From positions 1 to 21,656 of the IMG/VR virus record IMGVR_UViG_3300033144_002361: a stretch of DNA of 21,656 nucleotides, one strand, 5' to 3'. The notes beneath the pieces are model-generated. The model saw only the letters and a list, made by a program, of their open reading frames with translations, ran no database searches and had not been told where the DNA came from. Numbering within the stretch: position 1 is the stretch's first letter; the number at the start of each line of letters is the position of its first letter. The position numbers and the translations under genes were made by a program. The DNA is from a virus. Positions 6,857 through 13,336 of the stretch are shown one piece after another.

Positions 6857-7753
6857 ATGGGCGTAATAGCTTCGGAAAACTTTGGGTATCTTTTGGACCC
6901 AGGTCTACGGAAGATCTTCATGGATGAGTATGCTCTTCCTGAAGGTCAGAAGGACAACCTGTTCGGACAAGAGAAATCCAACAAGGCAACCGAATACGAC
7001 CTCGGCGTTGGTGGTATGGGCGACTTGGAAGAGTTTGACGGCAACATTCCGTACGACGACTTCAAGCAGCAGTACCGCGTATCCTACAACCACAGGGAGT
7101 GGGTGAAGGGTATTAAAATCGAGCGTAGGCTCGTGGACGACGACTTGTATTCAATCATCAATAAAAGGCCGGCACAGTTGGCGTTGATCACCAAGAGAAC
7201 ACAGGAGAAGCATGGAGCCAGTGTTTTCAACAACGCTTTCAACACATCTGTATTTGCAGGTGGTGACGGACTGGCGTTGTGTGATGGAGCACATACCCGT
7301 GTAGGAACAACGACCACAAATAGCAATACTGGGAGCACCGCTTTATCTGCTACGGCAGTTGAAGCAACTCGTATTGATATGCGTGAGTTGACCGATGAGA
7401 CTGATAACTTGCTTATCTCTCGCATCGACACGTTGTTAGTTCCGCCTGCTCTTGAAGAGCAAGCATGGGAAATCGTGAACTCAACCGGTAAGATGGATAC
7501 TGCCGACAACAACGCTAACTTCCAAAAAGGGAAGTATAAGATTGTTGTTTGGGATTATCTCACAGACAGCAACAACTGGTTTGCGATCGATTCCAAGATG
7601 TGCAAAATGTACTTGAAGTGGTTCAACCGTATTCCTACTGAGTTTAACAAAGATAAGGACTTCGATACTTACATCAGTAAGTGGAGCACCTATTGCCGTT
7701 ATTCTTACGGGTTCTCGGATTGGACGTTCATTTTCGGGCACAACGTAGCGTAA
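6857..7753 (+). CDS. Major capsid protein
   Basis: 298 residues with a strong ribosome site (AAAAGGAGAAATTA). It is predicted to have the HK97 fold: an N-terminal arm, an extended-loop part with LEEFDGNIPYDDFKQQYRVS and YNHREWVKGIKIERRLVDDD (about 58-97), a spine helix (NKRPAQLALITKRTQEKHGAS), then the A-domain with GDGLALCDGAH, DTLLVPPALEEQAWEI and KIVVWDYLTDSNNWFAID. The phrase 'leaves X in loop, lists an array of T/N residues, then VPPALE...' is typical of capsid proteins of the gpT-like/HK97 type. The gene is followed by a stable stem-loop and sits after scaffold, as expected for the most abundant virion protein. No internal cleavage site is obvious, and the N-terminus is short, fitting a separate scaffold. 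Confidence 0.85.
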   Translation: MGVIASENFGYLLDPGLRKIFMDEYALPEGQKDNLFGQEKSNKATEYDLGVGGMGDLEEFDGNIPYDDFKQQYRVSYNHREWVKGIKIERRLVDDDLYSIINKRPAQLALITKRTQEKHGASVFNNAFNTSVFAGGDGLALCDGAHTRVGTTTTNSNTGSTALSATAVEATRIDMRELTDETDNLLISRIDTLLVPPALEEQAWEIVNSTGKMDTADNNANFQKGKYKIVVWDYLTDSNNWFAIDSKMCKMYLKWFNRIPTEFNKDKDFDTYISKWSTYCRYSYGFSDWTFIFGHNVA

Positions 7754-7760
7754 CCAATTA

Positions 7761-7784
7761 GGGGAGGGGAGAAATCCTCTCCCC
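7761..7784 (+). terminator. Stable hairpin after the capsid gene
   Basis: A 9-bp GC-rich stem (7761-7769 with 7776-7784, one G:U) around AGAAAT. The T-run (TTTTC, 7791-7795) begins six bases after the stem rather than at once, so termination is probably partial. A second short pairing (CCTTTT 7789-7794 with AAAAGG 7798-7803) covers the ribosome site of the next gene. Both would lower expression of downstream genes relative to capsid. Confidence 0.55.
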
Positions 7785-7811
7785 AAAACCTTTTCTAAAA
7801 AGGAGGACGAA

Positions 7812-8090
7812 ATGGCACAAGGACAGAACAAACTTCCACATTCAACTACTCGCCGGGGTTTTTCCACCCACAATTCAGTCGGAACAGACAACCTCTCCAA
7901 TCCAAACATGCCATCGGTGACTACGGTCAGCGGTGTTGTTGGTAATTTCCAACCGGGTATGCTTGAGATGAAAGAGGCAGACGGTACACCTCATTACATG
8001 TGGGTTGATTCCACAGGTGACTTGAGGATTCATACGTCTATACCTACCGATCCTGAGGCGGATGGAGCCATTGTGGGAACACAATCGTAA
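7812..8090 (+). CDS. Small virion-region protein
   Basis: 92 residues with ribosome site AAAAAGGAGG. The N-terminal third is polar and probably disordered (STTRRGFSTHNSVGTDN); the rest (SGVVGNFQPGMLEMKEADGT, HYMWVDSTGDLRIHTSIPT) forms a compact beta unit with conserved-looking Trp, Asp and Gly residues. The ending is Asp/Ala/Gly-rich. No membrane segment or known motif. Position right after the major capsid gene suggests a minor head or decoration protein, but I cannot assign a family. Confidence 0.62.
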   Translation: MAQGQNKLPHSTTRRGFSTHNSVGTDNLSNPNMPSVTTVSGVVGNFQPGMLEMKEADGTPHYMWVDSTGDLRIHTSIPTDPEADGAIVGTQS

Positions 8091-8125
8091 GTTAATAGGG
8101 GCCGGACTCTTCTCGCCCCGTTAAC
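8091..8125 (+). other. Intergenic stem-loop
   Basis: GTTAA (8091-8095) and GGGGC (8098-8102) pair with GCCCC (8115-8119) and TTAAC (8121-8125) across an internal bulge; the apical loop is 12 bases. No T-run follows. It occupies most of the gap before the 8148 gene and may be an mRNA stability or translation-control element. Confidence 0.35.
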
Positions 8126-8147
8126 TAACACAAACGAGGAGAATACT

Positions 8148-8597
8148 ATGGGACCAAGAGCAAAGAAGAAACCTACGTTAAGCGTTACGGAACTCGATGG
8201 ACTTAAGTCAGAAAAGAGAGACCTCGAGGGAGCTCTAGCCGATGCTGAAGGATTTGGAGCTGGTACGGCAGGGGAGCAGATTGATAAATCCAAAATCAAG
8301 GCGGAGATCGCTTACTACGATAGGGAGATTCACGAGGGTTCACCCGGGAGACTTACCGATAAGAAAAAGGATAGTATGTACCGGGAAGAGAAGCAATTAG
8401 AGGAGCAGTTCCAAAAGGGAATGCCAACTCGGTTCGAAATGAATCACCCGGGACAATGTCCTGGTGCAGTACGTAAACATAAGTTCTGGCTTAATCAAAA
8501 TGAAAAAAGTGGGCTCGTTAATAGATACCGAGAGATCCAACGTTCCCTAAGGCCAGGAGAAGAAAAGAGCATCGAAACATTAAGAAAGGATAAATAA
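8148..8597 (+). CDS. Charged helical protein of unknown function
   Basis: 149 residues, ribosome site GAGGAG at 8136-8141. It is highly charged and mostly helical: a Lys-rich start (GPRAKKKPTLS), a helix pair with likely coiled coil (LDGLKSEKRDLEGALADAEG, then DKSKIKAEIAYYDREIHEG), and a more ordered C-terminal part with HPGQCPGAVRKHKFWLNQNE and NRYREIQRSLRPGEEKSIET. No catalytic motif seen. Its end overlaps the next start (TAATG). In this position it could be an internal head protein or an assembly factor; that is inference only. Confidence 0.65.
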   Translation: MGPRAKKKPTLSVTELDGLKSEKRDLEGALADAEGFGAGTAGEQIDKSKIKAEIAYYDREIHEGSPGRLTDKKKDSMYREEKQLEEQFQKGMPTRFEMNHPGQCPGAVRKHKFWLNQNEKSGLVNRYREIQRSLRPGEEKSIETLRKDK

Positions 8598-8869
8598 TGG
8601 CTAACTCAGTTACCACTAATCCTATTGTACTCGATACCGCAGGTGTCGTATCAACGAATCCAATAACAATCAAAGCGATACAAGTTGTCTTCGGTGCGGC
8701 TGCACAAGTCGTACTGTTGTCAGATGCTAACGGTGCTGCAGTCTACGAAAGCGTAGGAACTGCCGAGCAACTGACAGACGGATTGACTGTTCCAGGTGGG
8801 ATAAAAGCTCTTAGCTTAACAGCGACGACTATAACCTCTGGTGCTACCGTCTATCTGTATCTCAAATAG
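8597..8869 (+). CDS. Small beta-rich protein
   Basis: 90 residues starting in a TAATG overlap. It is nearly all beta-forming residues with alternating hydrophobics (NPITIKAIQVVFGAAAQVVL, YESVGTAEQL, IKALSLTATTITSGATVYLYLK). It looks like a compact beta sandwich ending in a strongly hydrophobic edge strand, like small decoration or fibre-associated domains of environmental phages. No signal peptide. Function unknown; it is the first of a run of comparable small beta proteins ending at 13959. Confidence 0.65.
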   Translation: MANSVTTNPIVLDTAGVVSTNPITIKAIQVVFGAAAQVVLLSDANGAAVYESVGTAEQLTDGLTVPGGIKALSLTATTITSGATVYLYLK

Positions 8870-8881
8870 GGGAGTAATAAC

Positions 8882-9241
8882 ATGCGTAATGTAATGATTG
8901 CAGTAGTGTGCGGAGTCTTCCTAGTCTTTGCACAAACAGCATTTGCAAGCGGAGATTGGGATCCATGTGATTCTAAGCTTAAGTATATTGTCAATGAGTG
9001 CGGTTCACATCCCGATGCAGCCAAGAAGAAAATGGTTGCTGGAGTTGGTGCGGACATTCCGTTGATCATTCACGAAAAGATGAACGTTGATCAAGAGACA
9101 CGTTTTAATCTTAACGTTGATGACTTCGGTAAAGATGACATCTCAACGATGACTGTTTTTAAACCTCAGCTTGAAACAGGAATCCTTCAAACAGCTTGGG
9201 GTTTTCTGGCTGGTTTGAATCCGTTTAACCGAGGAGAGTAA
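8882..9241 (+). CDS. Exported protein with signal peptide
   Basis: 119 residues, ribosome site GGGGAG at 8869-8874. Residues 1-22 form a classic Sec signal peptide: Arg near the start, hydrophobic core (VMIAVVCGVFLVFAQ) and an AFA/S cleavage site. The mature part begins SGDWDPC and holds two cysteines (29 and 40) that could form a disulfide in the periplasm, then LIIHEKMNVDQETRFNLNVDDFGKD and a more hydrophobic end with GILQTAWGFLAGLNPF. There is no lipobox. An exported protein inside a virion gene run is unusual; possibilities include lysis control, superinfection exclusion or envelope modification. I do not recognise a family. Confidence 0.7.
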   Translation: MRNVMIAVVCGVFLVFAQTAFASGDWDPCDSKLKYIVNECGSHPDAAKKKMVAGVGADIPLIIHEKMNVDQETRFNLNVDDFGKDDISTMTVFKPQLETGILQTAWGFLAGLNPFNRGE

Positions 9242-9242
9242 C

Positions 9243-9464
9243 ATGGCTTTGATGCCTGACGCAAAGTTAAATAAGGATGAGGTTAATTACCGGCTACATG
9301 AGAAGTGTATGACCTGTAATTACTACTTCTATCCTACAAGTTGTGAAATTGTTGAGGGTAACATCTCTCAGGACGCTGTATGTAAGCGTTGGGAAGTGAA
9401 GCCTAAGACAGAGCCGATGGATGGCGAGGGCTACAAGGCTGAATATGATAAGGCCCAGTCATGA
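9243..9464 (+). CDS. Cys4 metal-binding-like small protein
   Basis: 73 residues; GAGGAG at 9230-9235 serves as ribosome site. Cysteines at 22, 25, 34 and 47 (KCMTCNYYFYPTSCEIVEGN followed by AVCKRWEV) make a C-x2-C-x8-C-x12-C pattern with a tryptophan three residues after the last cysteine. This pattern is seen in small phage proteins and resembles zinc or iron-sulphur (HiPIP-like) sites. It may be structural metal binding in a tiny domain. The C-terminal tail is charged and disordered. The metal and function cannot be told from sequence alone. It ends in an ATGA overlap with the next gene. Confidence 0.62.
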   Translation: MALMPDAKLNKDEVNYRLHEKCMTCNYYFYPTSCEIVEGNISQDAVCKRWEVKPKTEPMDGEGYKAEYDKAQS

Positions 9465-9790
9465 CACTCTTTCACAAGGAAGATCATACAGTTGCCGTCT
9501 CTGGGGGTGGTGGTTCATTCCAGGCTAACCACACCTGGAGAGGCATACTGTGGAATGTGATTATAGAGCCGACTACAAGCTCAAACACCTATCTCTGCAC
9601 AGTCACCAACAGGCAAGGGGAGGAGGTAATACGCTTTGATCAGACGGCAGTAAATGATCCCAACGATACCAATGAGGCTCTTGAGATGCCTACGTGTAGG
9701 AATGACAGTCCGTATACATTTACCTTTAGCACTGTTTCTATCGATGAGGATATTCGTGTTAGGACTGCGATCAGGGAGACTCCTTACTAA
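9461..9790 (+). CDS. Beta-rich virion-region protein
   Basis: 109 residues, starting in an ATGA overlap and ending in a TAATG overlap. A predicted beta sandwich: TVAVSGGGGSFQANHTWRGI, LWNVIIEPTTSSNTYLCTVT, NRQGEEVIRFDQTAV, then YTFTFSTVSIDEDIRVRTAI. The final strand pattern resembles fibre-associated or carbohydrate-binding beta modules. Two cysteines are present. No enzyme motif. A role as a small structural or adhesion module is inferred from neighbours of similar build. Confidence 0.62.
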   Translation: MTLFHKEDHTVAVSGGGGSFQANHTWRGILWNVIIEPTTSSNTYLCTVTNRQGEEVIRFDQTAVNDPNDTNEALEMPTCRNDSPYTFTFSTVSIDEDIRVRTAIRETPY

Positions 9791-10212
9791 TGCCAACTAA
9801 TATCGCAGAAGGATGGGGAAACAAGAGTACTACCGATGCAGAGGTTACTGGTGAAGTCGATACAAACATAACCGGTGTATCACTCATCTCTTTTCAGACC
9901 AACGGTACGGCAACGAGTGTGGCGGCAACAACGAAGACAACGATAGTATCTGCCACGTACTCTGCCACTTTTAACAATGTTGCTCTTATCAGTGTATCTG
10001 GTGGTAATTATGCTAAGTTCTTTCTAACCATAAACACTGTTGATATTGACATACGCAGGACAGGGCCAAATCTGAACTTAGAGTTTGATTTCAAGTCTAA
10101 CCCACTGGGGTTGTCAGCGTTGGATGTTGTTGACATCAAGGTGGAACATTTTAACACTGGAAGCCTCGTAGACTTTGAGGCGGTCATATACGGATATGCG
10201 AACACACCATAA
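9790..10212 (+). CDS. Beta-rich virion-region protein
   Basis: 140 residues linked by TAATG overlaps on both sides. The N-terminus is polar (NIAEGWGNKSTTDAEVTGEVDT is followed by an ITGVSLISFQTNG strand); the core alternates hydrophobic residues as in a jelly roll (VALISVSGGNYAKFFLTINT, IDIRRTGPNLNLEFDF, VVDIKVEHFNTGSLVDFEAV) and ends in an IYGYANTP strand. This is the pattern of small beta-sandwich phage proteins found near fibres. Function unknown; probable virion component. Confidence 0.62.
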   Translation: MPTNIAEGWGNKSTTDAEVTGEVDTNITGVSLISFQTNGTATSVAATTKTTIVSATYSATFNNVALISVSGGNYAKFFLTINTVDIDIRRTGPNLNLEFDFKSNPLGLSALDVVDIKVEHFNTGSLVDFEAVIYGYANTP

Positions 10213-10466
10213 TGGGCGATCTAGAAGTACAACAAACTTATTTAGTCAAGCCTAACGTCAAAGTTAATAAATTAAGGCTTGAACAACAGATTGCTGAGAA
10301 GAAGGCAAGAGTACAAACCCTGACAACACAAGCCTACGTGATTGTTGAAGGGCAGTTAAAGAAGATCGAAGCAGATAAAATCATGGCCGAGAGAGAATGC
10401 ATGGCCTTAATGAAGCAGTTGGATGACCTTGAACGTCGAGATGATGCAGAGGTTATTGATGTATAA
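10212..10466 (+). CDS. Coiled-coil small protein
   Basis: 84 residues, beginning in a TAATG overlap. After a short strand (QQTYLVKPNVKVN) nearly the entire protein is one long heptad-like helix (KLRLEQQIAEKKARVQTLTT, VEGQLKKIEADKIMAERECM, ALMKQLDDLERRDDAEV), so it probably forms a coiled coil dimer or trimer. No membrane segment. It might be a trimerisation or linker piece for adjacent beta proteins, but this is guesswork based on position. Confidence 0.65.
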   Translation: MGDLEVQQTYLVKPNVKVNKLRLEQQIAEKKARVQTLTTQAYVIVEGQLKKIEADKIMAERECMALMKQLDDLERRDDAEVIDV

Positions 10467-10484
10467 CCAAAGAGGAGGATAACG

Positions 10485-11402
10485 ATGGCTGATTCAGCTT
10501 TCAAAACCCAAGTATCAGCAGATGAGAATGCAAACACAGCGTCCAACGTTATGTTCATTCAAATCGCTGACGACGCTGGCAATGTTGCTGGTGTAACCAC
10601 AGGTGCACTCGATGTTAATGCAACTGTAACCTTAGAAACAGCATATGTCGATGACAGTGCGTTTACTATAGGTACCGACAAAGTCAATGCTCAGGGGTTC
10701 TTAGCTGATGAAACTGCAACCGACTCCGTAGACGAGGGAGACATTGGTCTTGCTCGCATGACTTTAGATCGTCGTATGATCACTTCCAGCGAACAGTCCG
10801 GAACGTGGAACATTGGAACAGTAGCAAGCATCACAGCTGATGTAAGCATTGATGATGGTGGAAACTCCATCACAGTGGACGCAGTTAATCTTGACATCAG
10901 AGACCTTCTTCATACCACTGATTCCGTAGCTTTAGGTGACGGAACAGGCGTATTTGTTGATGTTCTTGATGGAACGATCGATGCCTTGCAGGTAGCTATC
11001 ACTGATGGAACGGATCAATTAGGAATAAACGCTGACGGCTCTATCAACGTTGTTGTTGCTGGGTCTTCAGGTACAAAGGTTCACGACTACGCTTCTGCCA
11101 CACCGGCAGCCGCAGCTAGTGCTAACAATGACTACACAGTCGTTGGAACAACCTTTGAGCTTAGCAGAGTTCAATGGGCAGGTTCTGGAAAGATGAAAGT
11201 AGAAATCCAGACAGGTCCGCTTGCTACATTGGTAACGCAAGCCGTTGGGTTCACAGAGAAGGACACTGGTGATTACATTAAGTTTGATCCAGTAATTGTT
11301 GTTCCAGTTACAAGCACCGGTACTGTTCGGGTCATTATGACTAACCGACAGGGAGCAGGCGTGGACGTTAACTCAACCATTATGGGTAACGACATAGCGT
11401 AA
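10485..11402 (+). CDS. Large beta-rich structural protein
   Basis: 305 residues, ribosome site GAGGAGG at 10472-10478. Two parts are visible. Residues 1-190 hold loosely repeated short beta units with Asp/Gly turns (DDAGNVAGVTTGALDVNATV, VDDSAFTIGTDKVNAQGFLA, DSVDEGDIGLARMTLDRRMI, DGTDQLGINADGSINVVVAG), a pattern I associate with structural proteins of environmental phages. Residues 195-305 form a second beta domain (KVHDYASATPAAAASANNDY to VRVIMTNRQGAGVDVNSTIM). No catalytic motif. A likely virion surface or fibre component. Confidence 0.62.
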   Translation: MADSAFKTQVSADENANTASNVMFIQIADDAGNVAGVTTGALDVNATVTLETAYVDDSAFTIGTDKVNAQGFLADETATDSVDEGDIGLARMTLDRRMITSSEQSGTWNIGTVASITADVSIDDGGNSITVDAVNLDIRDLLHTTDSVALGDGTGVFVDVLDGTIDALQVAITDGTDQLGINADGSINVVVAGSSGTKVHDYASATPAAAASANNDYTVVGTTFELSRVQWAGSGKMKVEIQTGPLATLVTQAVGFTEKDTGDYIKFDPVIVVPVTSTGTVRVIMTNRQGAGVDVNSTIMGNDIA

Positions 11403-11412
11403 GGATAATTAA

Positions 11413-11574
11413 ATGAATAAAACCAAAACGAGAAAAGTAGAATCTGTGCCCCCAAAATCAGGTGAGATGCAGATTAACTTCGGGAATGTTGAGTATTCAA
11501 AAATCAAGTTATTGAATGACATTAGTAAAACCCTTCATAACATAGAGGAGCTACTGCGTGGCAGATCAGAATGA
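11413..11574 (+). CDS. 53-residue protein overlapping next gene
   Basis: ATG at 11413 preceded by AAGGATAATTAA; 53 codons end at TGA 11572-11574, overlapping the next gene's GTG start by 17 bases. The N-terminus is Lys/Thr-rich (NKTKTRKVESVPPKSGEMQI), then a short strand (NFGNVEYSKIKL) and an amphipathic helix (LLNDISKTLHNIEELLRGR). It fills an otherwise unexplained 155-base gap in a tightly packed operon, and its 3' end contains the GAGGAG used by the next gene. Function unknown. Confidence 0.6.
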   Translation: MNKTKTRKVESVPPKSGEMQINFGNVEYSKIKLLNDISKTLHNIEELLRGRSE

Positions 11575-12067
11575 CTTAACCACTAACGTAGCCCTCTATG
11601 AAGAGGGTAAGACCGACAGCGTAACACAGACAACTGACGGTGCTAAGGAGAGGCTTGACGTAACGTTGGGTGATAGCTTCTCTTTCCAGCTCCAAGCGTT
11701 TGCTCCGGTAACTGACTTTGACTCAACAGGGATAACGATAACAAGTTCAGCATGGTCAAGTCTTCTGTCGGTAACAAGTTCGAAGGGTAAGCTTGACTTT
11801 ATCGCGTGTGTCGGTGGTAGTTCTGGTTACAGGGTAAGGCTTACTGTTGATTCAACTGTGTGCTACGACATAGCAATGTCAGACCTTAATGCTATCGGGT
11901 TGTCCAACGCTACCAACGTGCCGATGTGGGCTGAGACAGCCAATAAGAACTTTAGGTATAACCCAAGCTCACCAGTTGATTTCGTAGATAATGTAACGAT
12001 TGAGGCACAAGCAACAGGAGCAGACGTTCTTCTTAAATACTTAATAACTCATAGGACGGCAGTCTAA
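11558..12067 (+). CDS. Beta-rich virion-region protein
   Basis: 169 residues from a GTG with GAGGAG at 11545-11550. After a polar start (DQNDLTTNVALYEEGKTDS) it forms an all-beta domain: SFSFQLQAFAPVTDFDSTG, LLSVTSSKGKLDFIACVGGS, SGYRVRLTVDSTVCYDIAMS, NFRYNPSSPVDFVDNVTIEA and LLKYLITHRTAV. The segment DLNAIGLSNATNVPMWAETA between strands looks conserved. It seems a jelly-roll-like structural module, possibly for ligand or capsid binding. It ends by TAATG overlap with the next gene. Confidence 0.62.
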   Translation: MADQNDLTTNVALYEEGKTDSVTQTTDGAKERLDVTLGDSFSFQLQAFAPVTDFDSTGITITSSAWSSLLSVTSSKGKLDFIACVGGSSGYRVRLTVDSTVCYDIAMSDLNAIGLSNATNVPMWAETANKNFRYNPSSPVDFVDNVTIEAQATGADVLLKYLITHRTAV

Positions 12068-12399
12068 TGGCAACAACAGATAAAGATCATGTGTTCATAG
12101 ATGAAGCCATACGGGTTAGTACAACCGTAAACTCTACTGTTGCCGATACCGGAGAGTTCAGTGCTGAGACTATCGTTGTGTATAACGACCTCGATAAGAG
12201 TGTTGATATACAGCTTCAGGGCTCTATGGATCAGACCAACTGGATAAACATAGGCAGTGCTTTTACCTTAACCACGCTGGAGAAGGACTACGCTACGGTA
12301 ACTGATTTCTTTCCTTGTTATCGTGTAACAGCCAAGTGTGCAACAAGCCCAACGAGTGGTGATCTTAATGTATGGATACTTAAAGCAGGAGCATCATGA
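12067..12399 (+). CDS. Beta-sandwich protein, carbohydrate-binding-like
   Basis: 110 residues, linked by TAATG before and ATGA after. The pattern FSAETIVVYNDLDKSVDIQL, QGSMDQTNWINIGSAFTLTT, then FFPCYRVTAKCATSPTSGDL and NVWILKAG resembles bacterial and phage surface beta-sandwich domains in which a 'QGS-D-TNW' strand turn is followed by 'YRV-A' and a 'SG-L-V' strand. I compare it, by memory only, with DUF6385-like domains. Two cysteines could pair. Probable structural or glycan-binding module. Confidence 0.62.
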   Translation: MATTDKDHVFIDEAIRVSTTVNSTVADTGEFSAETIVVYNDLDKSVDIQLQGSMDQTNWINIGSAFTLTTLEKDYATVTDFFPCYRVTAKCATSPTSGDLNVWILKAGAS

Positions 12400-12599
12400 G
12401 TTTAAATAAAGTTGGTGGAGGGAGACAAATTGAGAAATCTAAAATACTTAGGGTTACTCTTCCTCGTACTAATCCTAATATCAAGTCCGATATTGATGCT
12501 ATCCTCGACGACGGATGGCATCTTACAACCAGTACTTCTTTTGTCGATGGTGCAGATACCGAGATACTCTTCGTCTTTATCAAGCCCAAAAGAAACTGA
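12396..12599 (+). CDS. Small alpha/beta protein (DUF4177-like by eye)
   Basis: 67 residues, starting in an ATGA overlap. One compact unit: a strand (KILRVTLPRTN), a helix (NIKSDIDAILDDGWHL) and a final strand pair (TSTSFVDGADTEILFVFIKP). The 'ID-IL-DGWHL' helix followed by strand and 'FVFIKP' is the shape of small proteins of the DUF4177 kind, which have no known reaction. Most of its length is overprinted by the 12430-12708 reading frame. Confidence 0.6.
   Translation: MSLNKVGGGRQIEKSKILRVTLPRTNPNIKSDIDAILDDGWHLTTSTSFVDGADTEILFVFIKPKRN
12417..12424 (+). promoter_or_regulatory. Internal ribosome binding site for overprinted gene
   Basis: GGAGGGAG at 12417-12424 lies inside the 67-residue gene, five bases before the TTG at 12430. 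It has no use for the 12396 frame and is the main evidence for the out-of-frame start. Confidence 0.45.
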
Positions 12600-12708
12600 G
12601 GATGAGAGAATTGAACGGGTTCAGAAGTTGTTAAGGAGAGTAATGAGAATGAAGCTAGGAATTAAACCAGGCAAGGTTCAATACGTGGAGGGATGGGGAT
12701 GGCTATAG
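12430..12708 (+). CDS. Overprinted signal-anchor membrane protein
   Basis: 92 residues from TTG 12430, in a different frame from the 12396 gene, with a strong internal ribosome site. The product begins RNLKYLGLLFLVLILISSPI, a textbook signal peptide or N-terminal membrane anchor, followed by a Ser-rich linker and a charged helical tail (ETEDERIERVQKLLRRVMRM) ending YVEGWGWL. No lipobox cysteine. The non-overlapped part (12600-12698) would otherwise be an unexplained gap, and the end overlaps the next gene by 10 bases. The nested layout recalls Rz/Rz1-type lysis genes. A shorter alternative is ATG 12643 (21 residues, AAGGAG at 12633-12638). Confidence 0.5.
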   Translation: MRNLKYLGLLFLVLILISSPILMLSSTTDGILQPVLLLSMVQIPRYSSSLSSPKETEDERIERVQKLLRRVMRMKLGIKPGKVQYVEGWGWL

Positions 12709-12914
12709 CATGGGCAGGTGAAGTTAAATCAGTAGAGCAGACAGTAGCGATCATTGAAGCAGTAGGGAATGCGATACCGGAAGCAGCACCGGTTATGCAA
12801 GCGGAGCCTAACATGAACTTCTGGCCTCTACTTGCCATAGCAGTTATACCGGTTGTTCTTGCACCTTTCATAGCTATGTGGATTAAGAAGAGGATGCAAC
12901 ATGGGAAGCGTTGA
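12699..12914 (+). CDS. Small membrane protein (holin-like candidate)
   Basis: 71 residues. ATG 12699 is chosen over ATG 12693 because GGAGGG (12687-12692) touches 12693 but is properly spaced from 12699. The N-terminal half is amphipathic and Ala/Glu/Val-rich (VKSVEQTVAIIEAVGNAIPE), the C-terminal half is one membrane helix (FWPLLAIAVIPVVLAPFIAM, about 42-61) and a basic end (WIKKRMQHGKR). One TM with positive C-terminus is compatible with a holin or a small membrane accessory protein. Its end overlaps the next gene by 14 bases. Confidence 0.58.
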   Translation: MAIAWAGEVKSVEQTVAIIEAVGNAIPEAAPVMQAEPNMNFWPLLAIAVIPVVLAPFIAMWIKKRMQHGKR

Positions 12915-13161
12915 ACTATACGCCACAGGCGTAGGGACAGCCGTTGTAGTCATAGGAGCAGTCAGTGTTATAGCGAGAGACTGCCGGGGAAAGATAGCGG
13001 GTATGTATAAACGGTTTGATGAGCATAAGAAAGATCTCAGGGATACTCACGTTAGCAAGGAGGTACACGATCTTAAGTACATCCAGCTCAAAGGTGACAT
13101 TGATGAAATCAAAGGTGATGTCAAACAATTGTTAAGGAAAGCTAACGGAAAAAGTGGGTAA
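12901..13161 (+). CDS. Membrane-anchored coiled-coil protein
   Basis: 86 residues. Residues 7-24 (ATGVGTAVVVIGAVSVIA) are a membrane segment; after a Cys/Lys-containing turn (RDCRGKIAGMYKRFDEHKKD) the rest is a charged coiled coil (KYIQLKGDIDEIKGDVKQLL). This 'TM then coiled coil' design fits XhlA-like or i-spanin-like phage membrane proteins, though orientation cannot be proved. It follows the 12699 membrane gene with a 14-base overlap, suggesting joint function. Confidence 0.58.
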   Translation: MGSVELYATGVGTAVVVIGAVSVIARDCRGKIAGMYKRFDEHKKDLRDTHVSKEVHDLKYIQLKGDIDEIKGDVKQLLRKANGKSG

Positions 13162-13336
13162 CCTTTGGATTAAATTAAACTATGCAGACCTCCAAGTTGC
13201 TATGAGCAAGGTGGTTACTGCTCATATGGAGTTACAGGAGTTTTTAGATGAAGCAGCATCCTCGGAGAGCTGTCAGCCAGGAGTTTGCGAGAATGATGAT
13301 TGCCCTAATCGACAGAAAGATAAAGGAGAAGGATAA
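13154..13336 (+). CDS. Small acidic protein with Cys-rich tail
   Basis: 60 residues from a GTG overlapping the previous stop by 8 bases; the end shares TAATG with the next gene. The first 35 residues form an amphipathic helical unit (LNYADLQVAMSKVVTAHMEL, QEFLDEAASS); the tail has three cysteines (SCQPGVCENDDCPN) that could bind a metal or pair. The ribosome site is weak (AAGGA about 15 bases upstream), so it probably depends on translational coupling. An in-frame ATG at 13202 is an alternative start but lacks a ribosome site. Function unknown. Confidence 0.5.
   Translation: MGNLWIKLNYADLQVAMSKVVTAHMELQEFLDEAASSESCQPGVCENDDCPNRQKDKGEG

Noticed and set aside
12412-12708. Start of the overprinted gene at TTG 12412
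   Set aside because: The TTG at 12430 has the strong ribosome site; 12412 has none at proper distance.
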